A DNA stretch of 64,000 nucleotides from the NCBI GenBank assembly GCA_009841225.1, contig VXMF01000009.1, positions 159,042 to 223,041 of the forward strand, in the 5' to 3' direction. Shown here piece by piece: positions 1 through 10,092 of the stretch; position 1 is the first letter of the stretch; every line of letters begins with the position of its first letter. The position numbers were made by a program, and so were the translations under genes. The notes beneath the pieces are model-generated. The model was not told the DNA's origin and made no database searches. It saw nothing but the letters and a program-made list of their open reading frames with translations. The DNA comes from Terriglobia bacterium. Its GTDB lineage: Bacteria > Acidobacteriota > Terriglobia > Bryobacterales > UBA6623.

Positions 1-782
1 GGCATGACCGAGGCATCCGAAGGACGCTGGCGCATCAGGACGCGCTGATCACGGATAGCCAAAGCAACTGACAAGTTGACTCTTTGCGGAACACTGCGCG
101 CGCCCTTGACCGGCAGGTGAGGCGCGCTTCCAGCAGCCAGTCCGGAACACTCCGCACTCCAGGGACATCGCTCGCACCGTGGTGAGCGGGGAACGCAAAC
201 CACAGCGCCGAGCTCGATCAGGGCCTGCGTGAGGTCCCCTCGCGAACCGCGAGGTACGGCATCCATCAGATCCTGGGCCGCGCCCCCGAGGGCGCGCCGC
301 GTGGCGCCTGCGGCGATGTCGCGACGCTCGTCGGCCATCCGTGACAGGACCCTCAGAGCGTTGCCGTCCAGGGCGGGTCGAGGCTCGTCGAAAGCGATGC
401 TCGCAATGGCAGCTGCAGTGTAGTCGCCTATGCCAGGCAGTGCGCGCATTTCTGAATAGGAGCGCGGCCACTCACCGCGATGGTCGGAGACCACGCGCTT
501 GCTCGCAACGTGGAGCATCCGGGCACGGCGGTAGTAGCCGAGCCCTGCCCAGCTCGCGAGCACGGCCTCTTCGCGCGCCTGGGCCAAGGAGGCCAATGTA
601 GGATAGCGCCGGAGGAACGTCTCGTAGTGCGGGATGACTGCCTCGACGCGGGTCTGCTGTAGCATGACCTCCGAGACCCAGATCCGGTATGGATCCCGCG
701 TCAGCCGCCACGGAAGGGCGCGGTGGTCGGCCCGGTACCACGCCAGAAGGCGGGCGGCTAGGAGGTCGGGCGCTGCCTTCAC
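1..782 (-). CDS. mutY: A/G-specific adenine DNA glycosylase (MutY), C-terminus cut by window edge
   Basis: Base-excision repair glycosylase that removes adenine mispaired with 8-oxoguanine. Translating the minus strand from a GTG at 782 gives an uninterrupted 260-codon frame running off the left edge. Visible family marks are the substrate-site segment SEVMLQQTRVE near residue 38, the helix-hairpin-helix LPGIGDYTAAA, the catalytic aspartate in ALDGN, and the iron-sulfur loop with cysteines spaced C-X6-C-X2-C-X5-C. The C-terminal NUDIX-like 8-oxoG recognition domain is only beginning at the edge (LSVALAIRDQRVLMRQR). The GTG start overlaps the stop of the upstream sdhB remnant as GTGA, so translation may be coupled to that frame. 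An internal ATG start would remove the conserved N-terminal helix, so GTG is preferred. Identification is firm. Confidence 0.93.
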   Translation of the reverse strand, partial: MKAAPDLLAARLLAWYRADHRALPWRLTRDPYRIWVSEVMLQQTRVEAVIPHYETFLRRYPTLASLAQAREEAVLASWAGLGYYRRARMLHVASKRVVSDHRGEWPRSYSEMRALPGIGDYTAAAIASIAFDEPRPALDGNALRVLSRMADERRDIAAGATRRALGGAAQDLMDAVPRGSRGDLTQALIELGAVVCVPRSPRCERCPWSAECSGLAAGSAPHLPVKGARSVPQRVNLSVALAIRDQRVLMRQRPSDASVM

Positions 783-967
783 GCGCCCTTCAGCGCAGCG
801 CGGAAGTAGTCGGCGCTCATCTCGGAGCTAAAGTCCACGCTGATTTCCCTGGGACATGCAGCTTCGCAGTCCGAGGTGTTGGTGCATTCGCCGGACCCCT
901 CGGCGTCCATTTCGTGGACCATCGTCCGAGCTCCAGGTGCTTCGCCTCGTGCGGGCCCGTGCGTTAG
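779..967 (-). pseudogene. Remnant of succinate dehydrogenase/fumarate reductase iron-sulfur subunit (C-terminal ~60 residues)
   Basis: The frame ending at 779 carries EMDAEGSGECTNTSDCEAA followed by CPREISVDFSSEM. This is the C-terminal cluster-binding segment (C-T-N-x3-C-x3-C-P-R-E-I) of the SdhB type found in Bacteroidetes, Chlorobi and Bacillus-like enzymes. Upstream of about residue LTHGPARGE the similarity stops and the frame runs into a terminator-like hairpin, so the N-terminal two thirds, including the [2Fe-2S] domain, is missing. The intact SdhB at 1772-2512 ends quite differently (CNITKCCTNVCPEH then a basic tail), so this is not simply a duplicate of it. The best reading is a leftover of an older or second Sdh/Frd operon. 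It is probably non-functional, although the frame is open and overlaps the mutY start. Confidence 0.7.
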
Positions 968-980
968 CCAGAAAACACAC

Positions 981-1010
981 TGCGCGGGGGATATATACAA
1001 CCCCCGCGCA
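981..1010 (-). terminator. Hairpin downstream of the small exported protein gene
   Basis: A perfect 10-bp inverted repeat (TGCGCGGGGG / CCCCCGCGCA) encloses a 10-nt A/T-rich loop. It lies 87 bases past the stop of the 1097-1408 gene. On the minus strand it is followed by GTGTGTTTTC, a weak T tract, so it is a plausible but not ideal intrinsic terminator. Confidence 0.55.
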
Positions 1011-1096
1011 GGCTTCCGGCCACAGCAGCGACCGGAGACTTGGTTGATTGGACGAGCGGCTGCTCCGACCGGCAAGACCGGCCGGCGTGCAACGCT

Positions 1097-1408
1097 CTAG
1101 CTCGGCATCGTGACCTTGTCGATCGACGTGACCTTCATGCCCTCGACCTTGCCCTCGACCATGACTTTGTGTCCGGCGTGGTCCTTGAGCTTGGCCGAGT
1201 CGGCGACCTGGTAGATCTTGCCATCCTCGGTCACTAGCACGATGGTCGCTCCGCCACCGATACAACCGGCGGCGCACTTGGCGTGGGCCTCTCCGTGCTT
1301 GCCCTGATTCGCGCACTTCTCGTCCGTCACGTAGCCCGTGACAGAGCCTGCGAAGCATAGCGACGCGACAAGCAGTGTCAGCGCCAACAGAGTGATGAGT
1401 CTTTTCAT
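1097..1408 (-). CDS. Small exported protein, DUF5818-like (paralogue of 5386-5688)
   Basis: 103-residue protein starting MKRLITLLALTLLVASLCFAG, a clear Sec signal peptide (cleavage near residue 20), then a compact domain SVTGYVTDEKC...DGKIYQVADSAKLKDHAG...VEGKVEGMKVTSIDKV. The second half has the alternating pattern of a small OB-fold-like beta barrel. Family members of this kind (DUF5818-like) are frequent in Acidobacteriota and have no assigned function. Four cysteines lie in the N-terminal half of the mature part and could form disulfides. The ATG at 1408 is chosen over an upstream in-frame start because the signal peptide begins there. A near-consensus promoter lies just upstream. It sits downstream of sdhB and has a close paralogue upstream of sdhC. 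Confidence 0.8.
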   Translation of the reverse strand: MKRLITLLALTLLVASLCFAGSVTGYVTDEKCANQGKHGEAHAKCAAGCIGGGATIVLVTEDGKIYQVADSAKLKDHAGHKVMVEGKVEGMKVTSIDKVTMPS

Positions 1409-1452
1409 TTCGCTTTTCCCTTCTTGCAGCCGATTCGCGACCACAAGCCGGT

Positions 1453-1481
1453 AGTATAGCCCGGCCCGCCATATGTGTCAA
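1453..1481 (-). promoter_or_regulatory. Sigma-70-type promoter for the 1097-1408 gene
   Basis: On the minus strand TTGACA (1481-1476), a 17-base spacer, then TATACT (1458-1453). This matches consensus at all six -35 bases and five of six -10 bases. The ATG is about 45 bases downstream. Confidence 0.8.
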
Positions 1482-1771
1482 GCACAAATTTGGCGCAGGG
1501 TCGAGTCGCCCGAGGGAGTCTCAGCCTCGGCCGTTCTTCGGTCCCTCGAGATCCAACGAGCGTGGGTCGTAGTAGACGTTCGGCGAGAGTGTCCCGGCCA
1601 ATCGCGGCGCTAGAAGCGACTCGCGAAGTTCTGCACGAGATTACTGGCCTTCGTGGTGAAACGCCTGCCTCGCTCGATGTTCCGAAGCAGCGTCACGTGC
1701 AACCTTGGATCGCTGCCCGATCGCCTCGCGAGGTTGCCAAACCGTTCGAGGCCGGCGAAGAAAGCAGAGTC
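1482..1771. other. Intergenic stretch between the small exported protein gene and sdhB
   Basis: About 290 bases downstream of sdhB. The only signal in this gap is the promoter at its left side. Open frames crossing it on the plus strand are mirror frames of sdhB. No tRNA, hairpin with T tract or convincing small gene was seen. Confidence 0.5.
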
Positions 1772-2512
1772 CTACTTCCGGAACACCCGGAAGATCTTCC
1801 GCAGCGGGTCGTAGAACTCATCGACCACGCGCTCCTTGAGCGGAATGATCGCATTGTCGGTGATCGTGATGTGTTCCGGGCAGACATTCGTGCAGCACTT
1901 GGTGATGTTGCAGTACCCGATGCCGTCGGCCTCCCGGAGTTGGCCCACACGGTCTTCGCTGTCCAAGGGGTGCATTTCAAGCGCGGCCGCATGCACCAAG
2001 AAGCGCGGCCCGATGAAGCGGTCGTGGAAGTGATGCTCGCGAAGGACATGGCACACGTCCTGGCAGAGAAAGCACTCGATGCACTTGCGGAATTCCTGCA
2101 CGCGATCGACATCGCGCTGCAGCACGCGCCACGACCCGTCCTCGGCATCCGGCGGCCTCGGGGAGAACGGCTTGAGCTGCTTCTTCACCTCGAAGTTCCA
2201 GCTGACATCGCACACCAAGTCCTTGACCACCGGGAAGGTCTGCATGGGCTCGATCTTGACGGGCTTGTCCAAGGGGACCTGGCTCAGGCGCGCCATGCAC
2301 ATCAGCCGCGGGGAACCGTTGATTTCCGCTGAACAAGACCCACACTTGCCGGCCTTGCAGTTCCAGCGGACAGCCAGGTCGTTGGCCTGTTCCGCTTGGA
2401 TCTTGTGCACGGCATCGAGGACGACCATGCCCTCGGAAATCTCGCAGTCGTAGTCCTGAAAGCTCCCCGAGCCGGCCTTGCCCCGCCAAATCCGGAATGT
2501 CGCCGTTGGCAT
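1772..2512 (-). CDS. sdhB: Succinate dehydrogenase iron-sulfur subunit
   Basis: 246-residue subunit that passes electrons from the flavoprotein SdhA to the membrane quinone site through three iron-sulfur clusters. The [2Fe-2S] cysteines are at residues 52, 57, 60 and 72 (CKAGKCGSC ... LMC). The ferredoxin-like half carries CIECFLCQDVC and CNITKCCTNVCP. The ATG at 2512 is chosen because GGAGGG lies six bases upstream. A GTG at 2527 overlapping the sdhA stop is possible but has no ribosome site. It is the last gene of sdhC-sdhA-sdhB. The sequence style (short C-terminal tail ending FRVFRK, WNCKAGKCG) is like the actinobacterial/deltaproteobacterial enzymes paired with a single multi-span anchor. 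Confidence 0.93.
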   Translation of the reverse strand: MPTATFRIWRGKAGSGSFQDYDCEISEGMVVLDAVHKIQAEQANDLAVRWNCKAGKCGSCSAEINGSPRLMCMARLSQVPLDKPVKIEPMQTFPVVKDLVCDVSWNFEVKKQLKPFSPRPPDAEDGSWRVLQRDVDRVQEFRKCIECFLCQDVCHVLREHHFHDRFIGPRFLVHAAALEMHPLDSEDRVGQLREADGIGYCNITKCCTNVCPEHITITDNAIIPLKERVVDEFYDPLRKIFRVFRK

Positions 2513-2523
2513 ATCTGCCCTCC

Positions 2524-4344
2524 TCACTTCCTTGCGTCAATGATCCGCTGCAGTTCCTCGGGGATGTCCGGGATCGGCTCCCATGAAACCTCAAGATCGC
2601 CGTCCGGGTTCTTGCAAATCACGACGCTCAGCTTTCCGAGTCTCTCGTCCTTGTCAGGGTAGTCGAGGCGTGTGTGCGCACCGCGACTCTCCCTCCGTGC
2701 CAGAGCCGATCGTGCGATCGCTTCTGAATAGGCCAGTAGATTCCGCAGGTCCAGCGCAGTGTGCCAGCCCGGGTTGTACTCGCGGTTGCCGCCAACGGCG
2801 ACCCGCTCCGCTCGCTCCCGCAAGCGGCCGATGGCCTCCACTGCTGCCTGCATGTCAGGCTCGTTGCGGACGATTCCCACCTGGTCCTGCATCATCTGCT
2901 GCAGGTCCTGCTGAATCTCGTACGGGTTCTCGGCACTGTCCGCGTCGACGCCGCGGTCGAACGGCTCAAGCGCTGCACGCGCGACACGGGCAGCGTGATC
3001 TTGCGAAATCTCGCCGGCCGCGTTCTCCTGGGCGAAGCGAGCAGCGTACTCGCCGGCGCGCTTGCCGAATACGAGCAGGTCGGAGAGGGAGTTGCCACCC
3101 AAGCGATTGGCCCCGTGCAGGCCCGCAGCGCACTCTCCTGCTGCGAACAGCCCGGGAACGTCCGTCATTTGCGAGTCCGCGTCGACGCGCACACCGCCCA
3201 TCACGTAGTGAGTGGTCGGGCCGACCTCCATCGGCTCCTCGGTGATGTCGATGTCGGCGAGCTCTTTGAACTGATGGTACATGCTGGGCAGCTTGCGCTT
3301 GATGTGTTCCGCAGCATTGGGAAGCCTCTCCTTGATCCAGGCGATGTCTAGGAACACACCGCCATGAGGGCTTCCCCTGCCTTCCTTGACTTCCCGCACG
3401 ATGCAGCGCGCCACGTGGTCGCGGGTCAGCAATTCCGGGGGCCGCCGCGCATCCTTGTCGCCTTGGGTGTACCGCCAACCCTCCTCCTCGTTGTCGGCCG
3501 TCTGGTTGCGGTATGCAGGCGGGATGTCGCCAAACATGAAACGCTCGCCCTGCGAGTTCCGCAAGACGCCGCCCTCGCCCCGCACTCCCTCGGTCACCAA
3601 GATGCCCGCGACGCTCGGGGGCCAGACCATGCCCGTCGGGTGGAACTGGACGAATTCCATATCGATCAGCGCAGCTCCCGCGCGGTAGGCCAGAGCATGG
3701 CCGTCCCCCGTGTATTCCCAGCTGTTGCTGGTGATGCGGTACGCCTTGCCGATGCCGCCGGTCGCCAGCACGACGGCCTTGGCGCGAAACACCTTGAAGG
3801 TGCCGCGATCCCGGTCGAACGCAAATGCGCCGACCACGCGCTCCCCGTCTGTCAGGATCTCGATCACGGCGCATTCCATGTGCACGTCGATCTCCTGGTG
3901 GACGGCGTAGTCCTGGAGCGTGCGGATCATCTCCAGGCCGGTTCTGTCGCCTACGTGCGCGAGCCGCGGGTAGGCGTGCCCGCCGAAATTGCGCTGCAGA
4001 ATGCGCCCGTCGGGCGAGCGGTCAAAGACCGCCCCCCATGCTTCGAGTTCGCGAACCCGCGCGGGAGCCTCCTTGGCATGCAGCTCTGCCATCCGGCAGT
4101 TGTTCAGGTACTGCCCCCCGCGCATCGTGTCGGCGAAGTGCACTTCCCAGTTGTCACGGTCATCGACGTTCGACAACGCGGCGGCTACGCCCCCCTCGGC
4201 CATCACCGTGTGCGCCTTGCCGAGAAGGGACTTGCAGACGAGACCGACCGAAGCACCCATAGCCCGGGCTTCGATCGCCGCTCGCAGGCCTGCCCCGCCG
4301 GCGCCGATGACAAGAACGTCGTACTGAATCGGCTGTTCGATCAC
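2524..4344 (-). CDS. sdhA: Succinate dehydrogenase flavoprotein subunit
   Basis: 606-residue catalytic subunit oxidising succinate to fumarate on the cytoplasmic face of complex II. The Rossmann FAD motif GAGGAG is at residues 14-19. The segment GKAHTVMAEGG puts the covalent-FAD histidine at H45. Substrate-site marks HPTG and GVRGEGG are present, followed by the capping domain and a helical C-terminus with NLLAYSEAIARSALARRESRG. The GTG start shares one base with the sdhC stop (TAGTG), and the stop overlaps the in-frame region upstream of sdhB, so the three genes are translationally linked. Length is normal for the family. Confidence 0.96.
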   Translation of the reverse strand: MIEQPIQYDVLVIGAGGAGLRAAIEARAMGASVGLVCKSLLGKAHTVMAEGGVAAALSNVDDRDNWEVHFADTMRGGQYLNNCRMAELHAKEAPARVRELEAWGAVFDRSPDGRILQRNFGGHAYPRLAHVGDRTGLEMIRTLQDYAVHQEIDVHMECAVIEILTDGERVVGAFAFDRDRGTFKVFRAKAVVLATGGIGKAYRITSNSWEYTGDGHALAYRAGAALIDMEFVQFHPTGMVWPPSVAGILVTEGVRGEGGVLRNSQGERFMFGDIPPAYRNQTADNEEEGWRYTQGDKDARRPPELLTRDHVARCIVREVKEGRGSPHGGVFLDIAWIKERLPNAAEHIKRKLPSMYHQFKELADIDITEEPMEVGPTTHYVMGGVRVDADSQMTDVPGLFAAGECAAGLHGANRLGGNSLSDLLVFGKRAGEYAARFAQENAAGEISQDHAARVARAALEPFDRGVDADSAENPYEIQQDLQQMMQDQVGIVRNEPDMQAAVEAIGRLRERAERVAVGGNREYNPGWHTALDLRNLLAYSEAIARSALARRESRGAHTRLDYPDKDERLGKLSVVICKNPDGDLEVSWEPIPDIPEELQRIIDARK

Positions 4345-5147
4345 TACAGGATTCTCCAGTCAGTCCATACGCCCATGGAGCAGAGGCGGATGTAGAGATC
4401 GGAGAATCCGACCGAGAACAGGCTGAACCAAGCCCAGCGCATGTGCTGGCGGTTCAGGCAGCTTACGCAATCGTAGGTCTTTCCCAGCGCGGGCGACCCG
4501 GAAAGCACGTCCCTGCGTCCTCCCAACAAGTGGCGCAGGGAATGGCAGCCGAATGCGTAGCAGGAAAGCAGCGCCACGTTGACGATCAGCACGATGCTGC
4601 CCACGCCCACCCCGAACGCGACCGAGCCTGTGGTCGGATCGGCAAACCACAGCGCCTTCCAAGCGTCATAGGAAAGCATGACGATGAATCCGAGCGCTAT
4701 GTAAAGGAAGTAGCGATGCACGTTCTGGATGATCAGAGGGAACGAACGCTCGCCCCGGTAGCCGGATCGCGGTTCCCCCACGGCGCAGGACGGCGGATCG
4801 GCCCAGAAGGCCTTGTAATAGGCACCGCGGTAGTAATAGCAGGTCATGCGAAATCCCAGCGGGGCCCAGAGAATCAGGAATGCCGGCGAGAACGGCAACC
4901 ACAGCGGCCACCAGCCGGGCTTGGGTCCGAACCAGCTATGCTCGCTCGACCCGAAGATCTCCGGCGAGTAGAACGGCGAGAGGTACGGCCCGGCCGTGTA
5001 GTGCTCCGCCTGGAAGATCGCCCAAGTGGTATAGACGATGAACGTGGAGAACCCGAGGAATATCGCCAGCGGTTGCACCCACCAAGCGTCCGGCCGCGAG
5101 GATTGGCCGAATCCACGCTTGCCAAGGGGAACATCAATGGTCGCCAT
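4344..5147 (-). CDS. sdhC: Succinate dehydrogenase membrane anchor subunit
   Basis: 267-residue polytopic membrane protein with about five hydrophobic segments, including PLAIFLGFSTFIVYTTWAIF, LPFSPAFLILWAPLGF, YFLYIALGFIVMLSY and VGSIVLIVNVALLSCYAF. Histidines in NVHRYFLY, GCHSLRHLLGG and NRQHMRWAW are candidate haem or quinone ligands. It is the single large anchor found with this SdhA/SdhB type rather than separate SdhC and SdhD. The ATG at 5147 is preceded by GAAGAGACC. A longer frame to 5228 would extend through the promoter. The anchor family is inferred from its place in the operon and its topology, so this call is less direct than those for sdhA and sdhB. Confidence 0.85.
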   Translation of the reverse strand: MATIDVPLGKRGFGQSSRPDAWWVQPLAIFLGFSTFIVYTTWAIFQAEHYTAGPYLSPFYSPEIFGSSEHSWFGPKPGWWPLWLPFSPAFLILWAPLGFRMTCYYYRGAYYKAFWADPPSCAVGEPRSGYRGERSFPLIIQNVHRYFLYIALGFIVMLSYDAWKALWFADPTTGSVAFGVGVGSIVLIVNVALLSCYAFGCHSLRHLLGGRRDVLSGSPALGKTYDCVSCLNRQHMRWAWFSLFSVGFSDLYIRLCSMGVWTDWRIL

Positions 5148-5180
5148 GGTCTCTTCAGTCTGCCCCAGACAGAATTTAGA

Positions 5181-5210
5181 ATTGTAACGAGGCCATTGGC
5201 GGCATTTCAA
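5181..5210 (-). promoter_or_regulatory. Sigma-70-type promoter of the sdhCAB operon
   Basis: Minus strand TTGAAA (5210-5205), 18-base spacer, TACAAT (5186-5181), each five of six to consensus. Transcription would start about 27 bases before the sdhC ATG. Confidence 0.75.
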
Positions 5211-5385
5211 CTTGGGAGAACGCCCCAACGCACCGGGCGCAGGACAGCGTCTCGTGGCGAGCCATCGATGGAGTGCGCGCAGCCATCTCGCCCGTTCTGT
5301 TCAGATGCGGCCAGCTTCGTGGAACGGGACGGGCGCACCGCGCCACTGAGCGCCGCGGGCGCGTCTGCGCTGGATCAGAACCGGC

Positions 5386-5688
5386 TTAGCTGGCCTTTTC
5401 GACCTTTTCCACCGAAGTGATCTTCATGCCTTCGATGGTGCCGGTCACCGTAACCTTCGTGCCAGCATGCTCCACCAGCTTGGCTTGCTCGGCAACCTCG
5501 TAGATCTTGCCATCGGCCGTTACGACCGCAGCGGTTGCCCCGCTCTTGATGCAGTTCACGGCACAGGCCAAGTCGACGTGACCGGCCTTCGCGCAGTTTA
5601 GGTCCAGCACATGGCCGGTAACCGACCCTGCCAAGCAAAGCGGCGCAGCCAACATGGCGAGCGCCAGCAGCGTGATCAGTCTCTTCAT
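5386..5688 (-). CDS. Small exported protein, DUF5818-like (paralogue of 1097-1408)
   Basis: 100-residue protein with signal peptide MKRLITLLALAMLAAPLCLAG and a mature domain SVTGHVLDLNC...GKIYEVAEQAKLVEHAG...TVTGTIEGMKITSVEKVEKAS. The two paralogues have almost the same first eleven residues and the same core (DGKIY.V...AKL..HAG.KV.V.G..EGMK.TS..KV). It lies between mdh and the sdh operon on the same strand and has its own promoter. An alternative reading frame over the same bases (5375-5638) is a shadow. The function is unknown. A periplasmic binding or stress role is only a guess. Confidence 0.82.
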   Translation of the reverse strand: MKRLITLLALAMLAAPLCLAGSVTGHVLDLNCAKAGHVDLACAVNCIKSGATAAVVTADGKIYEVAEQAKLVEHAGTKVTVTGTIEGMKITSVEKVEKAS

Positions 5689-5731
5689 TTGGATGTTCCT
5701 CTCTTGCGGTCGAAAACGCGACCGAAACCGA

Positions 5732-5761
5732 ACTCTAGCGTTGCAGCGGCCACTTCGTCAA
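5732..5761 (-). promoter_or_regulatory. Sigma-70-type promoter for the 5386-5688 gene
   Basis: Minus strand TTGACG (5761-5756), 18-base spacer, TAGAGT (5737-5732). It lies about 45 bases from the ATG, the same layout as the promoter of the paralogue at 1097-1408. Confidence 0.65.
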
Positions 5762-5798
5762 GGCCAAGAGCCCGCGCGCCGCGACCATGCCCCGCGGG

Positions 5799-8002
<2,204 letters not shown>

Positions 8003-8093
8003 AGCGCTTGCGGTGCTCGGAGAGGCTCGCGGCTCGGAACGTTGCTGTCGAGCCCGGAAACCGGGCAGAGCATCCCGGTCGGCCCCAAATCCA

Positions 8094-8123
8094 AGCATAT
8101 CATTGGGCGCTTCCAGGCGACAA
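8094..8123 (-). promoter_or_regulatory. Possible promoter for icd-mdh
   Basis: Minus strand TTGTCG (8123-8118), 18-base spacer, TATGCT (8099-8094), four of six matches each, in the 213-base divergent gap between icd and lepB. Weak evidence. Confidence 0.35.
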
Positions 8124-8215
8124 CGCCTGCCGCGGCGGAGGGCGGACGGCTCGGGCCATCGGCTCTGGCAGAATAAGATGAAGGTCCGGCCTCCAAGCGC
8201 GGCTCGAATTCTCCC

Positions 8216-9010
8216 ATGCAAGCGAACCCAGCCAAGACTGCGAAGCCCGATGATGAGGCCCCGCAGGAGGCCGTCCAGCCGTCGCGCGGCATCATCGCCG
8301 AGTGGACCGTCACGATCCTGCTCCTGCTATTCGGCACGACCACTCTCGTCCAGGCGTTCGTGATTCCGACCGGCTCGATGGAGGACTCGCTGCTGATCGG
8401 TGACCACTTGCTGGTAGACAAGCTTGCCTATGCGCCAGCCGGCGCCATCAGTCAATACCTGCTGCCGTATCAAGAGGTCGAGCGCGGCGACATCATCGTC
8501 TTCCGCTATCCGATGGACCTCGAGCAGACCTTCGTCAAGCGCGTCGTAGGGGTCCCGGGGGACCGCATTCGCATCGTCGACAAGGAACTGTGGATCAACG
8601 GCAAGAAGGCGGACGAACCCTACGTCGTGTACAAGAGCGATTTCATCGACTCTTACCGCGACAACTTCCCTACCATGCCAACGTCGATGCAGATCTACGA
8701 GCCGGCCCTGCGCATGCTCAAGGAACATGTCAAGGACGGGGAGCTGGTCGTACCAGAAGGGAACTACTTCGCGATGGGCGACAACCGCGACCAGTCGCTC
8801 GACAGCCGCTACTGGGGTTTCGTGCCGCGGGCGCACATCGTTGGCAAGCCCCTGATCATCTACTGGTCGTACGACGCCCCCACTGCACACCTGCAAGACC
8901 CAGGCGTCTCGCTCGAGCACCTGCGCGACCTGGCCCTGAACTTCTTCACGAAAACGCGCTGGTCTCGGACCCTGAAGTTGATTCGCGGCTACGAGTGGTC
9001 AGGGGCCTGA
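8216..9010 (+). CDS. lepB: Signal peptidase I
   Basis: 264-residue inner-membrane serine protease that removes Sec signal peptides. An acidic cytoplasmic N-terminus leads into one membrane span ([20 protein letters not shown]). The catalytic serine is S54 in [11 protein letters not shown] and the catalytic lysine K108 in [11 protein letters not shown], followed by the conserved boxes [17 protein letters not shown]. Residues 120-185 contain an extra segment between the boxes, as in many Gram-negative enzymes. manC follows 11 bases later, so the two may be cotranscribed. Confidence 0.95.
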   Translation: MQANPAKTAKPDDEAPQEAVQPSRGIIAEWTVTILLLLFGTTTLVQAFVIPTGSMEDSLLIGDHLLVDKLAYAPAGAISQYLLPYQEVERGDIIVFRYPMDLEQTFVKRVVGVPGDRIRIVDKELWINGKKADEPYVVYKSDFIDSYRDNFPTMPTSMQIYEPALRMLKEHVKDGELVVPEGNYFAMGDNRDQSLDSRYWGFVPRAHIVGKPLIIYWSYDAPTAHLQDPGVSLEHLRDLALNFFTKTRWSRTLKLIRGYEWSGA

Positions 9011-9021
9011 GGTCTCGGCCC

Positions 9022-10092
9022 ATGGGACGCGGGCCGCAGCGCCATGCAGTCATCATCGCCGGCGGCCGCGGGGTGCGCTTTTGGCCTCGCAGCCGCATCG
9101 ACAGGCCGAAGCAACTGCTTGCACCGCTGGGCGGCCCTACCCTGCTTCGGCAGACGTTTGAACGGCTGCGCGGCTCGTTTCCGGCCGAGAATATCTGGGT
9201 CGTGACGGCCCAGCGCCTGCTAGAGGCGGTTTCGTCCGAGCTGCCAGAACTGCCTTCCGGGCACCTGATCGGCGAGCCGGTGGCAAGGGGAACTGCTCCG
9301 GCGGCTGGCCTGGCCGCTGCGCTGATCCTCCGCCACGACCCCGACGCCCTCATGGGAGTGTTTCCGGCCGACCATCACATCGGCGATGCGCAGCAATACG
9401 GCGGGTTGCTCGAGTCGGCCCTGACGGCGGCTGAAGCGGATCGGCTAGTCGTGCTGGGAGTCCGGCCGCAACGGCCCGAAACCGGCTTCGGCTATATCGA
9501 ATTCGCGGATCCGATTCAGCCGGGTCACGGCCGAGCGGTGCCGGTGACGCGCTTTCGCGAGAAGCCCGACCGCCGCACTGCGGAAGAGTTCGTCCGGAGC
9601 GGGCGGCTCTATTGGAACAGCGGCCAGTTCTTCTGGAGGGCCGCGGTCCTCGCGGAGGAGATGCTGCGACACTTGCCGGATACTTGGACCGCGCTAGCGG
9701 CGATCGCAGGCGGCGACGCGGACAGCCTCGGCGAGCGCTACGGGGAGTGCGCGAACGTCTCGGTGGATACCGGAATCTTGGAGCGCTCGGACCGGGTGTG
9801 GGGCCTGGCCGCCCCGGACATCGGCTGGAGCGATCTGGGCAGCTGGGAGTCTCTCCGAGCGCTGCTCCCGCAGGACGCCGCTGGCAACTGCGCGCCCACG
9901 CCAGGCACGCTGGTGCGGTCGTCGGGAAACTATCTGGACGTGCCGAGCAAGCACGTAGCACTGCTCGGCGTAAGCGACCTAGTGATCGTCGAGACTCCGG
10001 ACGCGCTCTTGGTCTGCCCTCGGCACGAGGCTCAGAATCTGTCCGAAGTCACTTCGGCTCTCGCAGCCGACGATCACGAGCACTTGCTATGA
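9022..10092 (+). CDS. manC: Mannose-1-phosphate guanylyltransferase
   Basis: 356-residue nucleotidyltransferase making GDP-mannose for surface polysaccharides. The N-terminus has the signature IIAGGRGVRFWPRSR followed by DRPKQLL, and the acceptor loop VFPADHHIGD and FREKPD are present. The protein is about the length of the GMP domain alone and lacks the C-terminal phosphomannose isomerase cupin of bifunctional enzymes. The ATG at 9022 is used, directly at the signature. Its stop overlaps the convergent gene at 10087-10755 by six bases. Confidence 0.92.
   Translation: MGRGPQRHAVIIAGGRGVRFWPRSRIDRPKQLLAPLGGPTLLRQTFERLRGSFPAENIWVVTAQRLLEAVSSELPELPSGHLIGEPVARGTAPAAGLAAALILRHDPDALMGVFPADHHIGDAQQYGGLLESALTAAEADRLVVLGVRPQRPETGFGYIEFADPIQPGHGRAVPVTRFREKPDRRTAEEFVRSGRLYWNSGQFFWRAAVLAEEMLRHLPDTWTALAAIAGGDADSLGERYGECANVSVDTGILERSDRVWGLAAPDIGWSDLGSWESLRALLPQDAAGNCAPTPGTLVRSSGNYLDVPSKHVALLGVSDLVIVETPDALLVCPRHEAQNLSEVTSALAADDHEHLL

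Noticed and set aside
1475..2332. Long plus-strand open frame over sdhB
   Set aside because: Mirror frame of sdhB in GC-rich DNA; no domain or ribosome site.
3364..4395. 343-codon plus-strand open frame over sdhA
   Set aside because: Exactly opposite sdhA, whose motifs are clear; the product looks like no protein family.
4443..5420. 325-codon plus-strand open frame over sdhC
   Set aside because: Covers the sdh promoter and the anchor gene on the opposite strand; shadow.
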